Below, piece after piece: positions 10,082-18,999 of a stretch of 64,000 bases of DNA. The number at the start of each line of letters is the position of its first letter. Positions within the stretch are counted from its first letter, which is position 1. Source of the stretch: Stutzerimonas stutzeri SDM-LAC (lineage in GTDB: Bacteria > Pseudomonadota > Gammaproteobacteria > Pseudomonadales > Pseudomonadaceae); contig NZ_AGSX01000010.1 of assembly GCF_000235745.1 (NCBI RefSeq), positions 93,035-157,034 of the forward strand, given 5' to 3'. A program made the position numbers and the translations under genes. The notes beneath the pieces were generated by a model, which saw nothing but the letters and a program-made list of their open reading frames with translations, was not told the DNA's origin and made no database searches.

Positions 10082-11955
10082 CACGCAACACACGACGGTT
10101 GTTTCTACAAGCGGGTAACCTCGCCCTCCTCCTGCTCGCCAGCCTGGCCGAAGCGGCACCGCAACATGCACTGACGCTATACGATGAACAGCCCAAGTAT
10201 CCGGCTGACTTCTCGCACTTCGACTACGTCAACCCCGATGCGCCCAAAGGCGGAACACTGCGCCAGGCAGGCTTCGGCAGCTTTGACTCGCTCAACCCCT
10301 TCATCAACAAAGGGGTCGCCGCCGACGACATTGGGCTCGTGTATGACACCCTGACAACCAACAGCCTGGACGAGCCTTTCACGGTCTATGGCCTGCTGGC
10401 AGAAAAGATCGAGAAGGGTCCTGACAACAAATGGGTACGTTTCTACCTGCGGCCAGAGGCGCGGTTTCATGACGGCGAACCGGTAGAGGCTGAGGATGTT
10501 GTGTTCTCCTTTGAAACACTGATCAGCAAGGGCGCGCCGCATTACCGTGGGTACTACGCCGATGTCGAAAAAGTCGTGATTGAAAGTCCGCGTCGCGTCC
10601 GATTTGATTTCAAGCACGCAGGCAACCGTGAGCTACCACTGATCCTCGGGCAACTGCCCGTCCTGCCCAAGCACTGGTGGGAAAGCAGGGACTTTGCCAC
10701 TGGCAGCATGGAAGCCCCACTTGGCAGTGGCCCCTATCGCATCGAACGTGCAGAAGCGGGACGCTCAGTTCGTTATGCCCGTGTCGAAGATTACTGGGGC
10801 AAGGACCTGGCGGTGAATCGAGGTTTCTATAACTTCGATCACGTCAACATCGATTACTACCGCGACAACACCGTGGCGCTCCAGGCCTTCAAGGCGGGAC
10901 ATTTTGATTATTGGCTGGAAACCAGCGCGAAGAACTGGGCCACTGCCTATGATATTGCGGCCGTCAAAGATGGACGGATCATCCAAGAGGAAATTGCCAA
11001 CCACAATCCGCAAGGCATGCAGGGGTTCATCTTCAACATCCGCAGGGACCGGCTGCAAGATGCGCGCGTCCGCGAGGCCCTGGCGTTACTCTTTGACTTC
11101 GAGTGGACAAACCGTCAGCTCTTCAACGGTGCCTACACACGCACCACCAGCTATTTCGATAACTCCGAGCTCGCCGCCTCGGGCCTGCCCAGCGAGCAGG
11201 AGTTGAATATTCTTGAGCCGTTACGCGGGAAGATCCCCGATCAGGTATTCGAAAAACCTTTCGAACTTCCACAGACCAACGCCGATGGCATCATCCGTGC
11301 GCAGCAGCGCCGGGCCTACGAACTGCTGACCGCAGCGGGCTGGAAGATTGAAAACGACCAGATGGTCGACGCCGAGGGCAAACCCGTCAAACTCGAATTT
11401 CTCTTGGTGCAAGCCGACTTCGAGCGTGTGCTGCTGCCCTACAAGCGAAACCTTGCCAGCCTGGGTATCGAACTGGAACTCCGGCGCGTCGACGTATCGC
11501 AGTACATAAATCGATTACGTTCGCGCGACTACGACATGATTGTCAGCGGCTTTGGCCAGTCCAGCTCTCCAGGCAACGAGCAGCGTGAGTACTGGCACTC
11601 GGCGAGCGCCGACAACCCGGGAAGCCGCAACTACATCGGGCTGAAAGACCCCGCCATCGATGTACTGGTAGAAAAGCTGATTGCCGCGGACTCACGGGAA
11701 GAACTCATTACACGCACTCGCGCGCTGGATCGTGTATTGCTCTCAGGCCACTATGTAATTCCCAACTGGCACATCAAGACCTGGCGCGTCGCATACTGGA
11801 GTCATCTGGCCCATCCCGAGACGACGCCCCGTTACGATGTCGGCCTGATGACCTGGTGGATCAAGCCAGATGTAAGCCAACCTGAGCCGAAGCCGGTCGA
11901 TGACGAATCTGCCGCTGCAGCAGAGACCAGTAAACCCAGTGTGACGGAGCGATAA
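10078..11955 (+). CDS. nppA2: Periplasmic peptide-binding protein, second of two (NppA2/YejA type)
   Basis: 625 residues from the ATG at 10078, which overlaps the nppA1 stop; the longer open frame back to 9940 lies inside nppA1 and is not used. Signal sequence: [11 protein letters not shown], then a hydrophobic stretch ending LAEAA. It is clearly paralogous to NppA1, sharing [68 protein letters not shown] and [16 protein letters not shown], so the pair arose by tandem duplication. Two receptors feeding one permease may widen the peptide range. Confidence 0.92.
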   Translation: MTRNTRRLFLQAGNLALLLLASLAEAAPQHALTLYDEQPKYPADFSHFDYVNPDAPKGGTLRQAGFGSFDSLNPFINKGVAADDIGLVYDTLTTNSLDEPFTVYGLLAEKIEKGPDNKWVRFYLRPEARFHDGEPVEAEDVVFSFETLISKGAPHYRGYYADVEKVVIESPRRVRFDFKHAGNRELPLILGQLPVLPKHWWESRDFATGSMEAPLGSGPYRIERAEAGRSVRYARVEDYWGKDLAVNRGFYNFDHVNIDYYRDNTVALQAFKAGHFDYWLETSAKNWATAYDIAAVKDGRIIQEEIANHNPQGMQGFIFNIRRDRLQDARVREALALLFDFEWTNRQLFNGAYTRTTSYFDNSELAASGLPSEQELNILEPLRGKIPDQVFEKPFELPQTNADGIIRAQQRRAYELLTAAGWKIENDQMVDAEGKPVKLEFLLVQADFERVLLPYKRNLASLGIELELRRVDVSQYINRLRSRDYDMIVSGFGQSSSPGNEQREYWHSASADNPGSRNYIGLKDPAIDVLVEKLIAADSREELITRTRALDRVLLSGHYVIPNWHIKTWRVAYWSHLAHPETTPRYDVGLMTWWIKPDVSQPEPKPVDDESAAAAETSKPSVTER

Positions 11956-11957
11956 GC

Positions 11958-13031
11958 ATGCTCGCGTATGTATTCCGACGCCTGTTGCTCATCATCCCGA
12001 CCCTGTTCGGCATCCTGCTGATCAATTTCATCATTATTCAGGCCGCTCCCGGTGGGCCTGTCGAACAGGCGATCGCCAAGCTGGAGGGCTTCGACGGCGC
12101 AACCAGCCGGATTGCCGGCGGGGGATCGGAAGTCGCTACTGGCAGCAACAGCTATCGGGGCGGGCAAGGCCTGGACCCCGATCTGATTGCTGAAATCGAA
12201 CGCCTTTACGGCTTCGACAAGCCCGCACCAGAGCGCTTCTGGATCATGCTCAGCAACTACCTGCGGCTGGATTTCGGCGAAAGCTTCTTCCGCGATGCCA
12301 GCGTGACTGATCTGATTATCGAAAAGATGCCGGTGTCGATCTCGCTGGGGTTATGGAGCACGCTCATCATGTACCTGGCGTCGATTCCCCTGGGGATCGC
12401 CAAGGCCACCCGGCATGGCAGTGCGTTCGACGTCTGGACCAGTTCGGCGATCATCATCGGCTATGCAATACCGGCGTTTCTGTTCGCCATTCTGCTGATC
12501 GTGCTGTTCGCGGGCGGCAGCTACTGGAACTGGTTTCCGCTGCGGGGACTCACTTCCGGAAACTTCGATGAATTGTCGCTCACCGGCAAGATCATCGACT
12601 ATTTCTGGCACCTTGCACCTCCCGTTACGGCATTGGTGATCGGAAATTTCGCGACGCTCACCCTGCTAACGAAAAATAGTTTTCTCGACGAGATCAACAA
12701 GCAATACGTGATCACAGCGCGCGCAAAAGGCCTGAGCAAAAATCGCGTGCTGTACGGCCATGTGTTCCGCAACGCAATGCTGATCATCATCGCTGGTTTC
12801 CCATCGGCCTTCATCGGCATGTTTTTCACGGGCTCCTTGCTGATCGAAGTGATTTTCTCGCTCGACGGCCTTGGCCTGCTCAGCTTCGAGGCTGCCATCA
12901 ATCGTGACTATCCCGTCGTGTTCGGCACCCTCTTTCTCTTCACCTTGCTTGGACTGGTGGTCAAGCTGATCGGCGACCTGACCTACACGCTCGTCGACCC
13001 TCGAATCGACTTCGAAAGCAGGGAGGCCTGA
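11958..13031 (+). CDS. nppB: Peptide ABC transporter permease (NppB/YejB)
   Basis: 357 residues. Begins [19 protein letters not shown], the first membrane helix typical of DppB/OppB-type permeases, then a periplasmic region (residues 35-125) and five further helices. The inner-membrane permease EAA-like loop is [27 protein letters not shown]. Starts 2 bp after the nppA2 stop. Confidence 0.93.
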   Translation: MLAYVFRRLLLIIPTLFGILLINFIIIQAAPGGPVEQAIAKLEGFDGATSRIAGGGSEVATGSNSYRGGQGLDPDLIAEIERLYGFDKPAPERFWIMLSNYLRLDFGESFFRDASVTDLIIEKMPVSISLGLWSTLIMYLASIPLGIAKATRHGSAFDVWTSSAIIIGYAIPAFLFAILLIVLFAGGSYWNWFPLRGLTSGNFDELSLTGKIIDYFWHLAPPVTALVIGNFATLTLLTKNSFLDEINKQYVITARAKGLSKNRVLYGHVFRNAMLIIIAGFPSAFIGMFFTGSLLIEVIFSLDGLGLLSFEAAINRDYPVVFGTLFLFTLLGLVVKLIGDLTYTLVDPRIDFESREA

Positions 13032-13032
13032 G

Positions 13033-14052
13033 ATGAAGCTGTCGCCGCTGAACCAGCGCCGCTTCGCCCTGTTCAAGGCTCACAAGCGCGGCTGGTGGTC
13101 GCTGTGGGTATTTCTGACCTTGTTCATCCTGAGCCTCGGCGCGGAGATAATCGCCAACGATAAGCCGATCCTGGTTCGTTTCGATGGCGACTGGTATGTC
13201 CCTGTGTTCAAACGCTATCCAGAGACTGTCTTCGGTGGCGAGTTTCCGCTGCAAGCGAACTACAAAGGTCCGTACATCCAGGAGCTGATCGAGAAGAAGG
13301 ATGGCTGGATGATCTGGCCACCCATTCCTTTTCATCATTCCAGCATCAACTACGACCTGCAGGTGCCCGCTCCCGCTCCGCCGTCCTGGGAAAACTGGCT
13401 AGGTACCGATGACCAGGGGCGCGACGTGCTTGCGAGAGTCATTTACGGGTTCCGGATTTCGGTTCTGTTTGCGTTGACCCTGACCCTGATCAGCTCGGTT
13501 ATCGGCGTAATTGCCGGCGCTCTACAAGGTTTCTACGGCGGCTGGGTCGACCTTGTTGGTCAGCGCGTGCTGGAAATATGGTCCGGTCTTCCGGTGCTCT
13601 ATCTGCTGATTATTCTCGCCAGCTTTGTGCAGCCCAACTTCTGGTGGCTGCTCGGCATCATGCTGCTATTTTCCTGGATGAGCCTGGTCGATGTCGTTCG
13701 GGCCGAGTTCCTGCGCGGTCGTAATCTTGAGTACGTGCGAGCGGCGCGCGCACTGGGCATGCGCAACGGCGCAATCATGTTCCGCCATATCCTGCCCAAC
13801 GCGATGGTGTCGACCATGACATTCATGCCGTTCATCCTCACCGGAGCGATAGGCACATTGACGGCCTTGGACTTTCTCGGCTTTGGACTACCGCCCGGCG
13901 CTCCTTCGCTGGGCGAGCTTGTAGCACAAGGCAAGGCGAACCTGCAGGCGCCGTGGCTGGGAATCAGCGCATTCATGGTCCTGGCGATCATGCTGACCCT
14001 GCTGGTATTTATCGGCGAGGCTGCTCGCGACGCTTTCGACCCAAGGAAATAG
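13033..14052 (+). CDS. nppC: Peptide ABC transporter permease (NppC/YejE)
   Basis: 339 residues; DppC/OppC-type permease partner of NppB. An N-terminal helix (about 20-38) is followed by a long periplasmic insertion, then NWLGTDDQGRDVLARVIYGFRIS, the usual entry to the permease domain. The EAA loop is VRAARALGMRNGAIMFRHILPNA. One base separates it from nppB and from nppD, so the operon is very compact. Confidence 0.93.
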   Translation: MKLSPLNQRRFALFKAHKRGWWSLWVFLTLFILSLGAEIIANDKPILVRFDGDWYVPVFKRYPETVFGGEFPLQANYKGPYIQELIEKKDGWMIWPPIPFHHSSINYDLQVPAPAPPSWENWLGTDDQGRDVLARVIYGFRISVLFALTLTLISSVIGVIAGALQGFYGGWVDLVGQRVLEIWSGLPVLYLLIILASFVQPNFWWLLGIMLLFSWMSLVDVVRAEFLRGRNLEYVRAARALGMRNGAIMFRHILPNAMVSTMTFMPFILTGAIGTLTALDFLGFGLPPGAPSLGELVAQGKANLQAPWLGISAFMVLAIMLTLLVFIGEAARDAFDPRK

Positions 14053-14053
14053 C

Positions 14054-15703
14054 ATGACCGAGAACCTTATCGAGGTCCGCGATCTGGCGGTCGAGTTCGT
14101 CACCAATGGCCAGGCCCAGCGTGTAGTGACGGGCGTGAGCTTCGATATCCGCAAGGGCGAGACGTTGGCACTGGTTGGTGAGAGCGGTTCGGGCAAGTCC
14201 GTCACAGCACACTCAATCCTGCGTCTGCTGCCCTACCCCCTCGCGCAGCACCCGGCGGGAGAAATCCGCTATGCAGGCGAGGATTTACTCCAGGCGACCG
14301 AGAAACGCATGCGCGGTATACGCGGAGACCGGATAGCCATGGTGTTTCAGGAGCCGATGACCTCGCTCAACCCGCTGCATACCATAGGCAAGCAAATCAA
14401 CGAAGTGCTGCAGATCCACAAGGGCCTCAACGGCAAGGCCGCTACGGCGCGCACTCTCGAACTGCTTGAGCTGGTTGGGATACCTGAACCGACCAAACGG
14501 ATCCGGGCCTATCCTCACGAACTCTCCGGCGGTCAGCGCCAGCGCGTGGTAATTGCCATGGCGCTGGCGAATGAACCCGAGCTGCTGATTGCCGACGAGC
14601 CCACCACGGCGTTGGATGTGACGGTACAGCTGAAAATACTCGAGTTGCTCAAGGAGCTGCAGGGGCGCCTGGGCATGGCCCTGCTGCTGATCAGTCACGA
14701 CCTGAACCTCGTCCGCCGAATCGCTCACCATGTATGTGTCATGAAGAGTGGTTCTGTCGTCGAACAAGCACCTTGCGAGGAATTGTTCCGATCACCGCAG
14801 CATCCCTATACACAGGAACTGCTTGGGGCAGAGCCTAGCGGCGGGCCGGTACCGGTTGAGGCGTCTTCGCCGACACTGCTGGAAGTGAATGATCTGCGGG
14901 TCTGGTTTCCTATCAAGAAGGGACTTTTCAGGCACACGGTCGACCATATCAAGGCAGTCGACGGCGTCACGTTCAATCTGCCAAAAGGTCAGACGCTGGG
15001 CATTGTCGGAGAAAGCGGCTCGGGAAAATCGACGCTGGGCTTGGCCATTCTGCGTCTGATTTCGAGCAGCGGCGAAATCCGTTTTGACAACCAGGCGCTT
15101 GAGACCATGTCGCAACGGGCGGTGCGTCCATTGCGTCGGCAAATGCAAGTCGTGTTTCAGGACCCTTTCGGCAGCCTGAGCCCCCGCATGTCGGTGGGGC
15201 AGATCGTCGGAGAAGGGCTTAGTATCCATGGTATGGGCTCCGCGAAGGAACAAGCACAAGCAATCATCGATGCGCTGGTCGAGGTTGGACTCGACCCTGA
15301 TAGCCGGCACCGCTATCCCCACGAGTTTTCCGGAGGCCAGCGGCAGCGAATAGCCATAGCCAGGGCGCTGGTCCTCAAGCCTGATTTAATTCTGCTTGAT
15401 GAACCGACCTCGGCACTGGATCGAACTGTACAGCGGCAAGTGGTGGAGCTACTGCGCTCACTTCAGGCCAAGTACAACCTGACCTACCTGTTCATCAGCC
15501 ATGACCTGGCGGTGGTTCGGGCGTTGAGCCATCAGATGATGGTGGTCAAGCAAGGCAAAGTCGTAGAACAGGGAATGGCGGAGGCCATCTTCGCCGCTCC
15601 GCAACATCCATACACACAGCAGCTGCTGGAATCGGCCTTCATGATCCCAGCCACTGATGAACAACCAGAAGAGGGAAAAGCACATGGGTTTTCTTACCGG
15701 TAA
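14054..15703 (+). CDS. nppD: Peptide ABC transporter ATPase with two fused nucleotide-binding domains (NppD/YejF)
   Basis: 549 residues containing two ABC ATPase domains in tandem. Domain 1 has Walker A GESGSGKS, signature LSGGQRQRV and Walker [14 protein letters not shown]. Domain 2 has [18 protein letters not shown] and [12 protein letters not shown]. Each ends with the oligopeptide-type PHPYTQ element ([18 protein letters not shown]). This fused form powers the NppB/NppC permease. Its last 20 bases overlap the fabI start, linking a transporter to fatty acid synthesis at the translational level. Confidence 0.94.
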   Translation: MTENLIEVRDLAVEFVTNGQAQRVVTGVSFDIRKGETLALVGESGSGKSVTAHSILRLLPYPLAQHPAGEIRYAGEDLLQATEKRMRGIRGDRIAMVFQEPMTSLNPLHTIGKQINEVLQIHKGLNGKAATARTLELLELVGIPEPTKRIRAYPHELSGGQRQRVVIAMALANEPELLIADEPTTALDVTVQLKILELLKELQGRLGMALLLISHDLNLVRRIAHHVCVMKSGSVVEQAPCEELFRSPQHPYTQELLGAEPSGGPVPVEASSPTLLEVNDLRVWFPIKKGLFRHTVDHIKAVDGVTFNLPKGQTLGIVGESGSGKSTLGLAILRLISSSGEIRFDNQALETMSQRAVRPLRRQMQVVFQDPFGSLSPRMSVGQIVGEGLSIHGMGSAKEQAQAIIDALVEVGLDPDSRHRYPHEFSGGQRQRIAIARALVLKPDLILLDEPTSALDRTVQRQVVELLRSLQAKYNLTYLFISHDLAVVRALSHQMMVVKQGKVVEQGMAEAIFAAPQHPYTQQLLESAFMIPATDEQPEEGKAHGFSYR

Positions 15704-16478
15704 GCGCGTATTGATCGTCGGCGTCGCCAGCAAATTGTCGATTGCCTCCGGGATCGCAGCGGCCATGCACCGTGAAGGCGCCGAACTGGCTTTCACCTAT
15801 CAGAACGAGAAGCTCAAGGGCCGTGTCGAGGAGTTCGCTGCCGGCTGGGGCTCGGGGCCTGAACTGTGCTTCCCTTGCGACGTCGCCAGCGACGACGAGA
15901 TCGTCAAGGTTTTCGAAGCGCTTGGCAAGAAGTGGGACGGTCTGGACGGTATCGTCCACTCGGTAGGTTTCGCCCCGGGTGACCAACTCGATGGCGACTT
16001 CACCGAAGTCACCACCCGTGAAGGCTTCCGCATCGCTCATGACATCAGCGCGTACAGCCTCGTTGCGCTGGCCAAGGCCGGGCGCCCGATGATGAAGGGC
16101 CGCAATGGAAGCATCCTGACGCTTTCCTACCTCGGCGCTGAGCGCACCATGCCCAACTACAACGTTATGGGCATGGCCAAGGCCAGTCTCGAAGCAGGCG
16201 TTCGCTATCTCGCCGGCAGCCTGGGCGCTGAGGGTACTCGCGTCAACGCGGTGTCTGCTGGCCCTATCCGGACGCTGGCAGCGTCCGGAATCAAGAGCTT
16301 CCGCAAGATGCTGGCGGCCAACGAAAAGCAAACGCCGCTACGCCGCAATGTGACCATTGACGAGGTCGGCAATGCTGGCGCCTTCCTCTGCTCAGATCTG
16401 GCATCGGGTATCAGTGGCGAGATTCTCTATGTCGATGGCGGCTTTAACACTACCGCGATGGGTGCAATAGAAGACTGA
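15684..16478 (+). CDS. fabI: Enoyl-[acyl-carrier-protein] reductase (NADH)
   Basis: 264 residues from the ATG at 15684 ([13 protein letters not shown]), which has GAGGG at 15671 upstream; the open frame from 15657 would add residues absent from the family. It reduces trans-2-enoyl-ACP in the last step of each fatty acid elongation cycle and is the triclosan target. It is an atypical short-chain dehydrogenase with [13 protein letters not shown] and the catalytic Y149/Y159-x6-K166 set in [20 protein letters not shown]. The start lies within nppD, and a strong terminator follows. Confidence 0.97.
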   Translation: MGFLTGKRVLIVGVASKLSIASGIAAAMHREGAELAFTYQNEKLKGRVEEFAAGWGSGPELCFPCDVASDDEIVKVFEALGKKWDGLDGIVHSVGFAPGDQLDGDFTEVTTREGFRIAHDISAYSLVALAKAGRPMMKGRNGSILTLSYLGAERTMPNYNVMGMAKASLEAGVRYLAGSLGAEGTRVNAVSAGPIRTLAASGIKSFRKMLAANEKQTPLRRNVTIDEVGNAGAFLCSDLASGISGEILYVDGGFNTTAMGAIED

Positions 16479-16492
16479 TTCGCCAGTAAAAG

Positions 16493-16522
16493 AAAAACCC
16501 GCACATGATGCGGGTTTTTTTT
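16493..16522. terminator. Bidirectional Rho-independent terminator, fabI / ppiD
   Basis: AAAAACCCGCA (16493-16503) pairs with TGCGGGTTTTT (16509-16519) around a 5-nt loop, with an 8-T run on the plus strand and A-rich sequence on the other side. It sits between convergent fabI and ppiD and can serve both. Confidence 0.9.
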
Positions 16523-16536
16523 GCGCTACAGCTCGA

Positions 16537-18387
16537 TCAGAAGGTCTCGATCTCGGCGTCCGCATGCAGCATCTGGCGGTAGGCAGCGAAATCCTGCTGG
16601 CCGCTGCGTGAAGCCAGAAAGCGACGATAGTTCTGCTTATCTTCCGCCGAGAGATCCGCTTTTGGCTCACTTACGCCGCTTAGACGAACCACGACGAAAT
16701 CACCGTTGGCAAGACGAACACTACCGTAACTCGGTTTGTCACTTGTCTCCGGTTTCGGCATCCGAAACACTTGTTGTAGCACCGCCGGCTCAACGCCTTC
16801 CTGGTTGCGAGAAGCGGCCTCGATCGGTTGCCATTGCTGTTCGATCTGCCCGCCATCACGCAGCGTAGCGATCAGCTGAGTGCCTGCTTCGAGAGCTTGC
16901 TCTGCCGCCTTGCTGCCCTTGAGCTGAGTAACAATGTCGTCCTTCACCCTATCGAAGGGCAACACTTCAGGTTGCAGGTGCTCTTTCACGCGGACCGCAA
17001 CGACGGTATCCGGATCCAGTTCGATTACGCTGCTATTAGCACCATCGACCAGAACCTCATCACTGAACGCAGCCTGGACAACCTGCCGATTCGATGCGAC
17101 CCCAGCCCCACCCTCACGCCCGAATGCCTCGGTCGTTTGCACTGAAAGGCCCAGCTCCTGTGCCGGCTGAAGAAGGTCGGATGATTCGAATGCCGTGTCC
17201 TCGAGCTGCTTGCTGGCTTCGACAAAACGCTGCTCGACCTGTTGCGCCTTAAGTTCGCGCACCAGCTCCGGCTTCAGGCTCTCCAGGGTCGGGATCTCTG
17301 GCGACTGAACGTCGAGCAGCTTGATCAGATGCCAGCCGAAGTCAGAGCGAACCGGCGCAGAGACCTCGCCTTCACCCAAGGCGTACAGCGCCTCCTCAAA
17401 TGCCGGGTCATAAACGCCCGGACCGGCAAAGCCGAGATCGCCCCCTTCATTTGCGGAACCAGGATCTTCTGAAAGCTCCTTCGCTAACGCCGAGAAGTCC
17501 TCACCAGAGGCCAAACGCTTGGCGATCTCGTCGATTTTCTTCTTGGCAGCGGCATCGCCACTATCATCGGTTTCGATCAGAATATGCGCCGCACGACGTT
17601 GCTCTGCCAGAGCGGCGATGCGCTGCTGATACAAATCCTGCAGCTCCTCCTCCGAGACCTCGACCTGATCAAAGAAGGACTCCTTTTTCAGCTCGACATA
17701 CTCGACGATAACTTGCTCGGGCGAACGAAAGCGGTCTGTATTTTCTTCGTAATATTCGCGCGCTTCGTCATCGCTTACGTCAACCGCGGCCGTTTCAGCC
17801 GGCACGGTAACAGTTGCGAAATCGCGCGTTTGCTGTTCCAGCCGAGCAAATGCTTCGATCTGCTCATCCGTGACGAAACCTGAACCGGATATGCCTGCGC
17901 GGAGTTGGCCGATCAACATTTCCTGCTTCAACAGCTCGCGGAACTGCAGCCGGGTATAACCCATTTGCTGAATTACCTGATCGAAGCGCGCAGCATTAAA
18001 CGCACCGTCCACTGCGAATTCAGGCGTCTGCAGGATCAGTTGATCAAGCGCTGCTTCGGAAAACGCGAAATCTGCATCGCGCGCCCCTTGCAGCAACAGT
18101 GCTCGATCAATGAGCGCCCGCAGCGATGATTCGCGTACCAGCTTGTCGTCCAGCATTGATGGGTCGAAGTTTCCTCCGAGCTGCTGGGCCAGTTGCCGAC
18201 GTTGCATGTTCATAGCCTGGTTGAGCTCATCCAGTGATATCTCTTCACCGTTGACCTCTGCGGCATTGCGGCTGCTGCTGGCATTGAAGATGGCGTCGAA
18301 GCCGGTCAGCGCCAGCAGCACTACGATGATGCCGATGATGGTTTTGGCAATCCAGCCTTGTGAATTGTCCCTGATATTCTGAAGCAT
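16537..18387 (-). CDS. ppiD: Periplasmic folding chaperone/peptidyl-prolyl isomerase, inner-membrane anchored
   Basis: 616 residues from the ATG at 18387 (MLQNIRDNSQGWIAK), which has GGGGGA just upstream; the frame is open to 18456 but the extension crosses the hupB terminator. A single N-terminal membrane helix (about residues 14-34) is followed by a SurA-N-like chaperone domain and one parvulin domain at about 265-355 (AAHILIETDDSGD, FSALAKELSEDPGSANEGGDLGF, DFGWHLIKL). PpiD helps outer-membrane and secreted proteins leaving the Sec channel. It lies directly downstream of hupB and lon, the classic order. Confidence 0.95.
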   Translation of the reverse strand: MLQNIRDNSQGWIAKTIIGIIVVLLALTGFDAIFNASSSRNAAEVNGEEISLDELNQAMNMQRRQLAQQLGGNFDPSMLDDKLVRESSLRALIDRALLLQGARDADFAFSEAALDQLILQTPEFAVDGAFNAARFDQVIQQMGYTRLQFRELLKQEMLIGQLRAGISGSGFVTDEQIEAFARLEQQTRDFATVTVPAETAAVDVSDDEAREYYEENTDRFRSPEQVIVEYVELKKESFFDQVEVSEEELQDLYQQRIAALAEQRRAAHILIETDDSGDAAAKKKIDEIAKRLASGEDFSALAKELSEDPGSANEGGDLGFAGPGVYDPAFEEALYALGEGEVSAPVRSDFGWHLIKLLDVQSPEIPTLESLKPELVRELKAQQVEQRFVEASKQLEDTAFESSDLLQPAQELGLSVQTTEAFGREGGAGVASNRQVVQAAFSDEVLVDGANSSVIELDPDTVVAVRVKEHLQPEVLPFDRVKDDIVTQLKGSKAAEQALEAGTQLIATLRDGGQIEQQWQPIEAASRNQEGVEPAVLQQVFRMPKPETSDKPSYGSVRLANGDFVVVRLSGVSEPKADLSAEDKQNYRRFLASRSGQQDFAAYRQMLHADAEIETF

Positions 18388-18447
18388 GCGTCCCCCAGGA
18401 GTCAGCTGCGCAGTCACCGCTGCAGCGCGGGAATCCGGATAAAAAGA

Positions 18448-18471
18448 AAGGCGCATCCAGGGATGCGCCTT
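18448..18471 (-). terminator. Terminator after hupB
   Basis: AAGGCGCATCC at 18448-18458 and GGATGCGCCTT at 18461-18471 form a perfect inverted repeat; about 9 bp can pair around a 6-nt loop. On the minus strand it is followed by TTTCTTTTTATCC, a good T-run, separating hupB from ppiD. Confidence 0.8.
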
Positions 18472-18594
18472 CTCGGAGCTTTTGGAGCAGTTGGGCCTAA
18501 TCCCCCAAGCCCGAACGCAACAAGCAGTGCCTGTTCGACTAACCGCTCCAAGCCAGGGCCAGCGCTAACTGACAGCCGGCTGGATCGAAGACGC

Positions 18595-18867
18595 TTAGTT
18601 AACGGCGTCTTTCAGGGCCTTGCCCGCTTTGAAGCCAGGGATTTTGGCGGCCGCGATATCGATCGGCTTGCCAGTCTGAGGATTGCGACCAGTGCGCGCA
18701 GCGCGCTCCTTGACAGCAAAAGTACCGAAACCAACCAGCACCACGGAATCACCAGCCTTCAGAGCACCTGTGACGGATTCAATAACTGCATCCAGCGCGC
18801 GGCCAGCAACAGCTTTCGGGATATCAGCAGATGCGGCGATAGCATCGATCAGTTCCGACTTGTTCAC
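18595..18867 (-). CDS. hupB: DNA-binding protein HU-beta
   Basis: 90 residues, the standard length of this nucleoid protein. [42 protein letters not shown] (the DNA-embracing beta arm) and [14 protein letters not shown] are diagnostic. It binds and bends DNA as a dimer. It lies between lon and ppiD on the same strand but has its own strong promoter and terminator. Confidence 0.97.
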   Translation of the reverse strand: MNKSELIDAIAASADIPKAVAGRALDAVIESVTGALKAGDSVVLVGFGTFAVKERAARTGRNPQTGKPIDIAAAKIPGFKAGKALKDAVN

Positions 18868-18955
18868 TCTAAGTCCCCTTATTTCTGTTGAGTCGTATCT
18901 TTAATTTTAGGTGTAAGCAAAGCTGTGCCGAGATAGCAAGTGCACAAAAAGCCGG

Positions 18956-18985
18956 CTTATATCAAGGCCGCCGAAAATGTGTCAA
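18956..18985 (-). promoter_or_regulatory. Sigma-70 promoter for hupB
   Basis: On the minus strand a consensus -35 TTGACA (18985-18980) is followed after 18 bases by TATAAG (18961-18956), about 90 bp upstream of the hupB ATG. Both hexamers are near-ideal, as expected for an abundant nucleoid protein. Confidence 0.75.
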
Positions 18986-18999
18986 AAAAGCCTCTCGGA

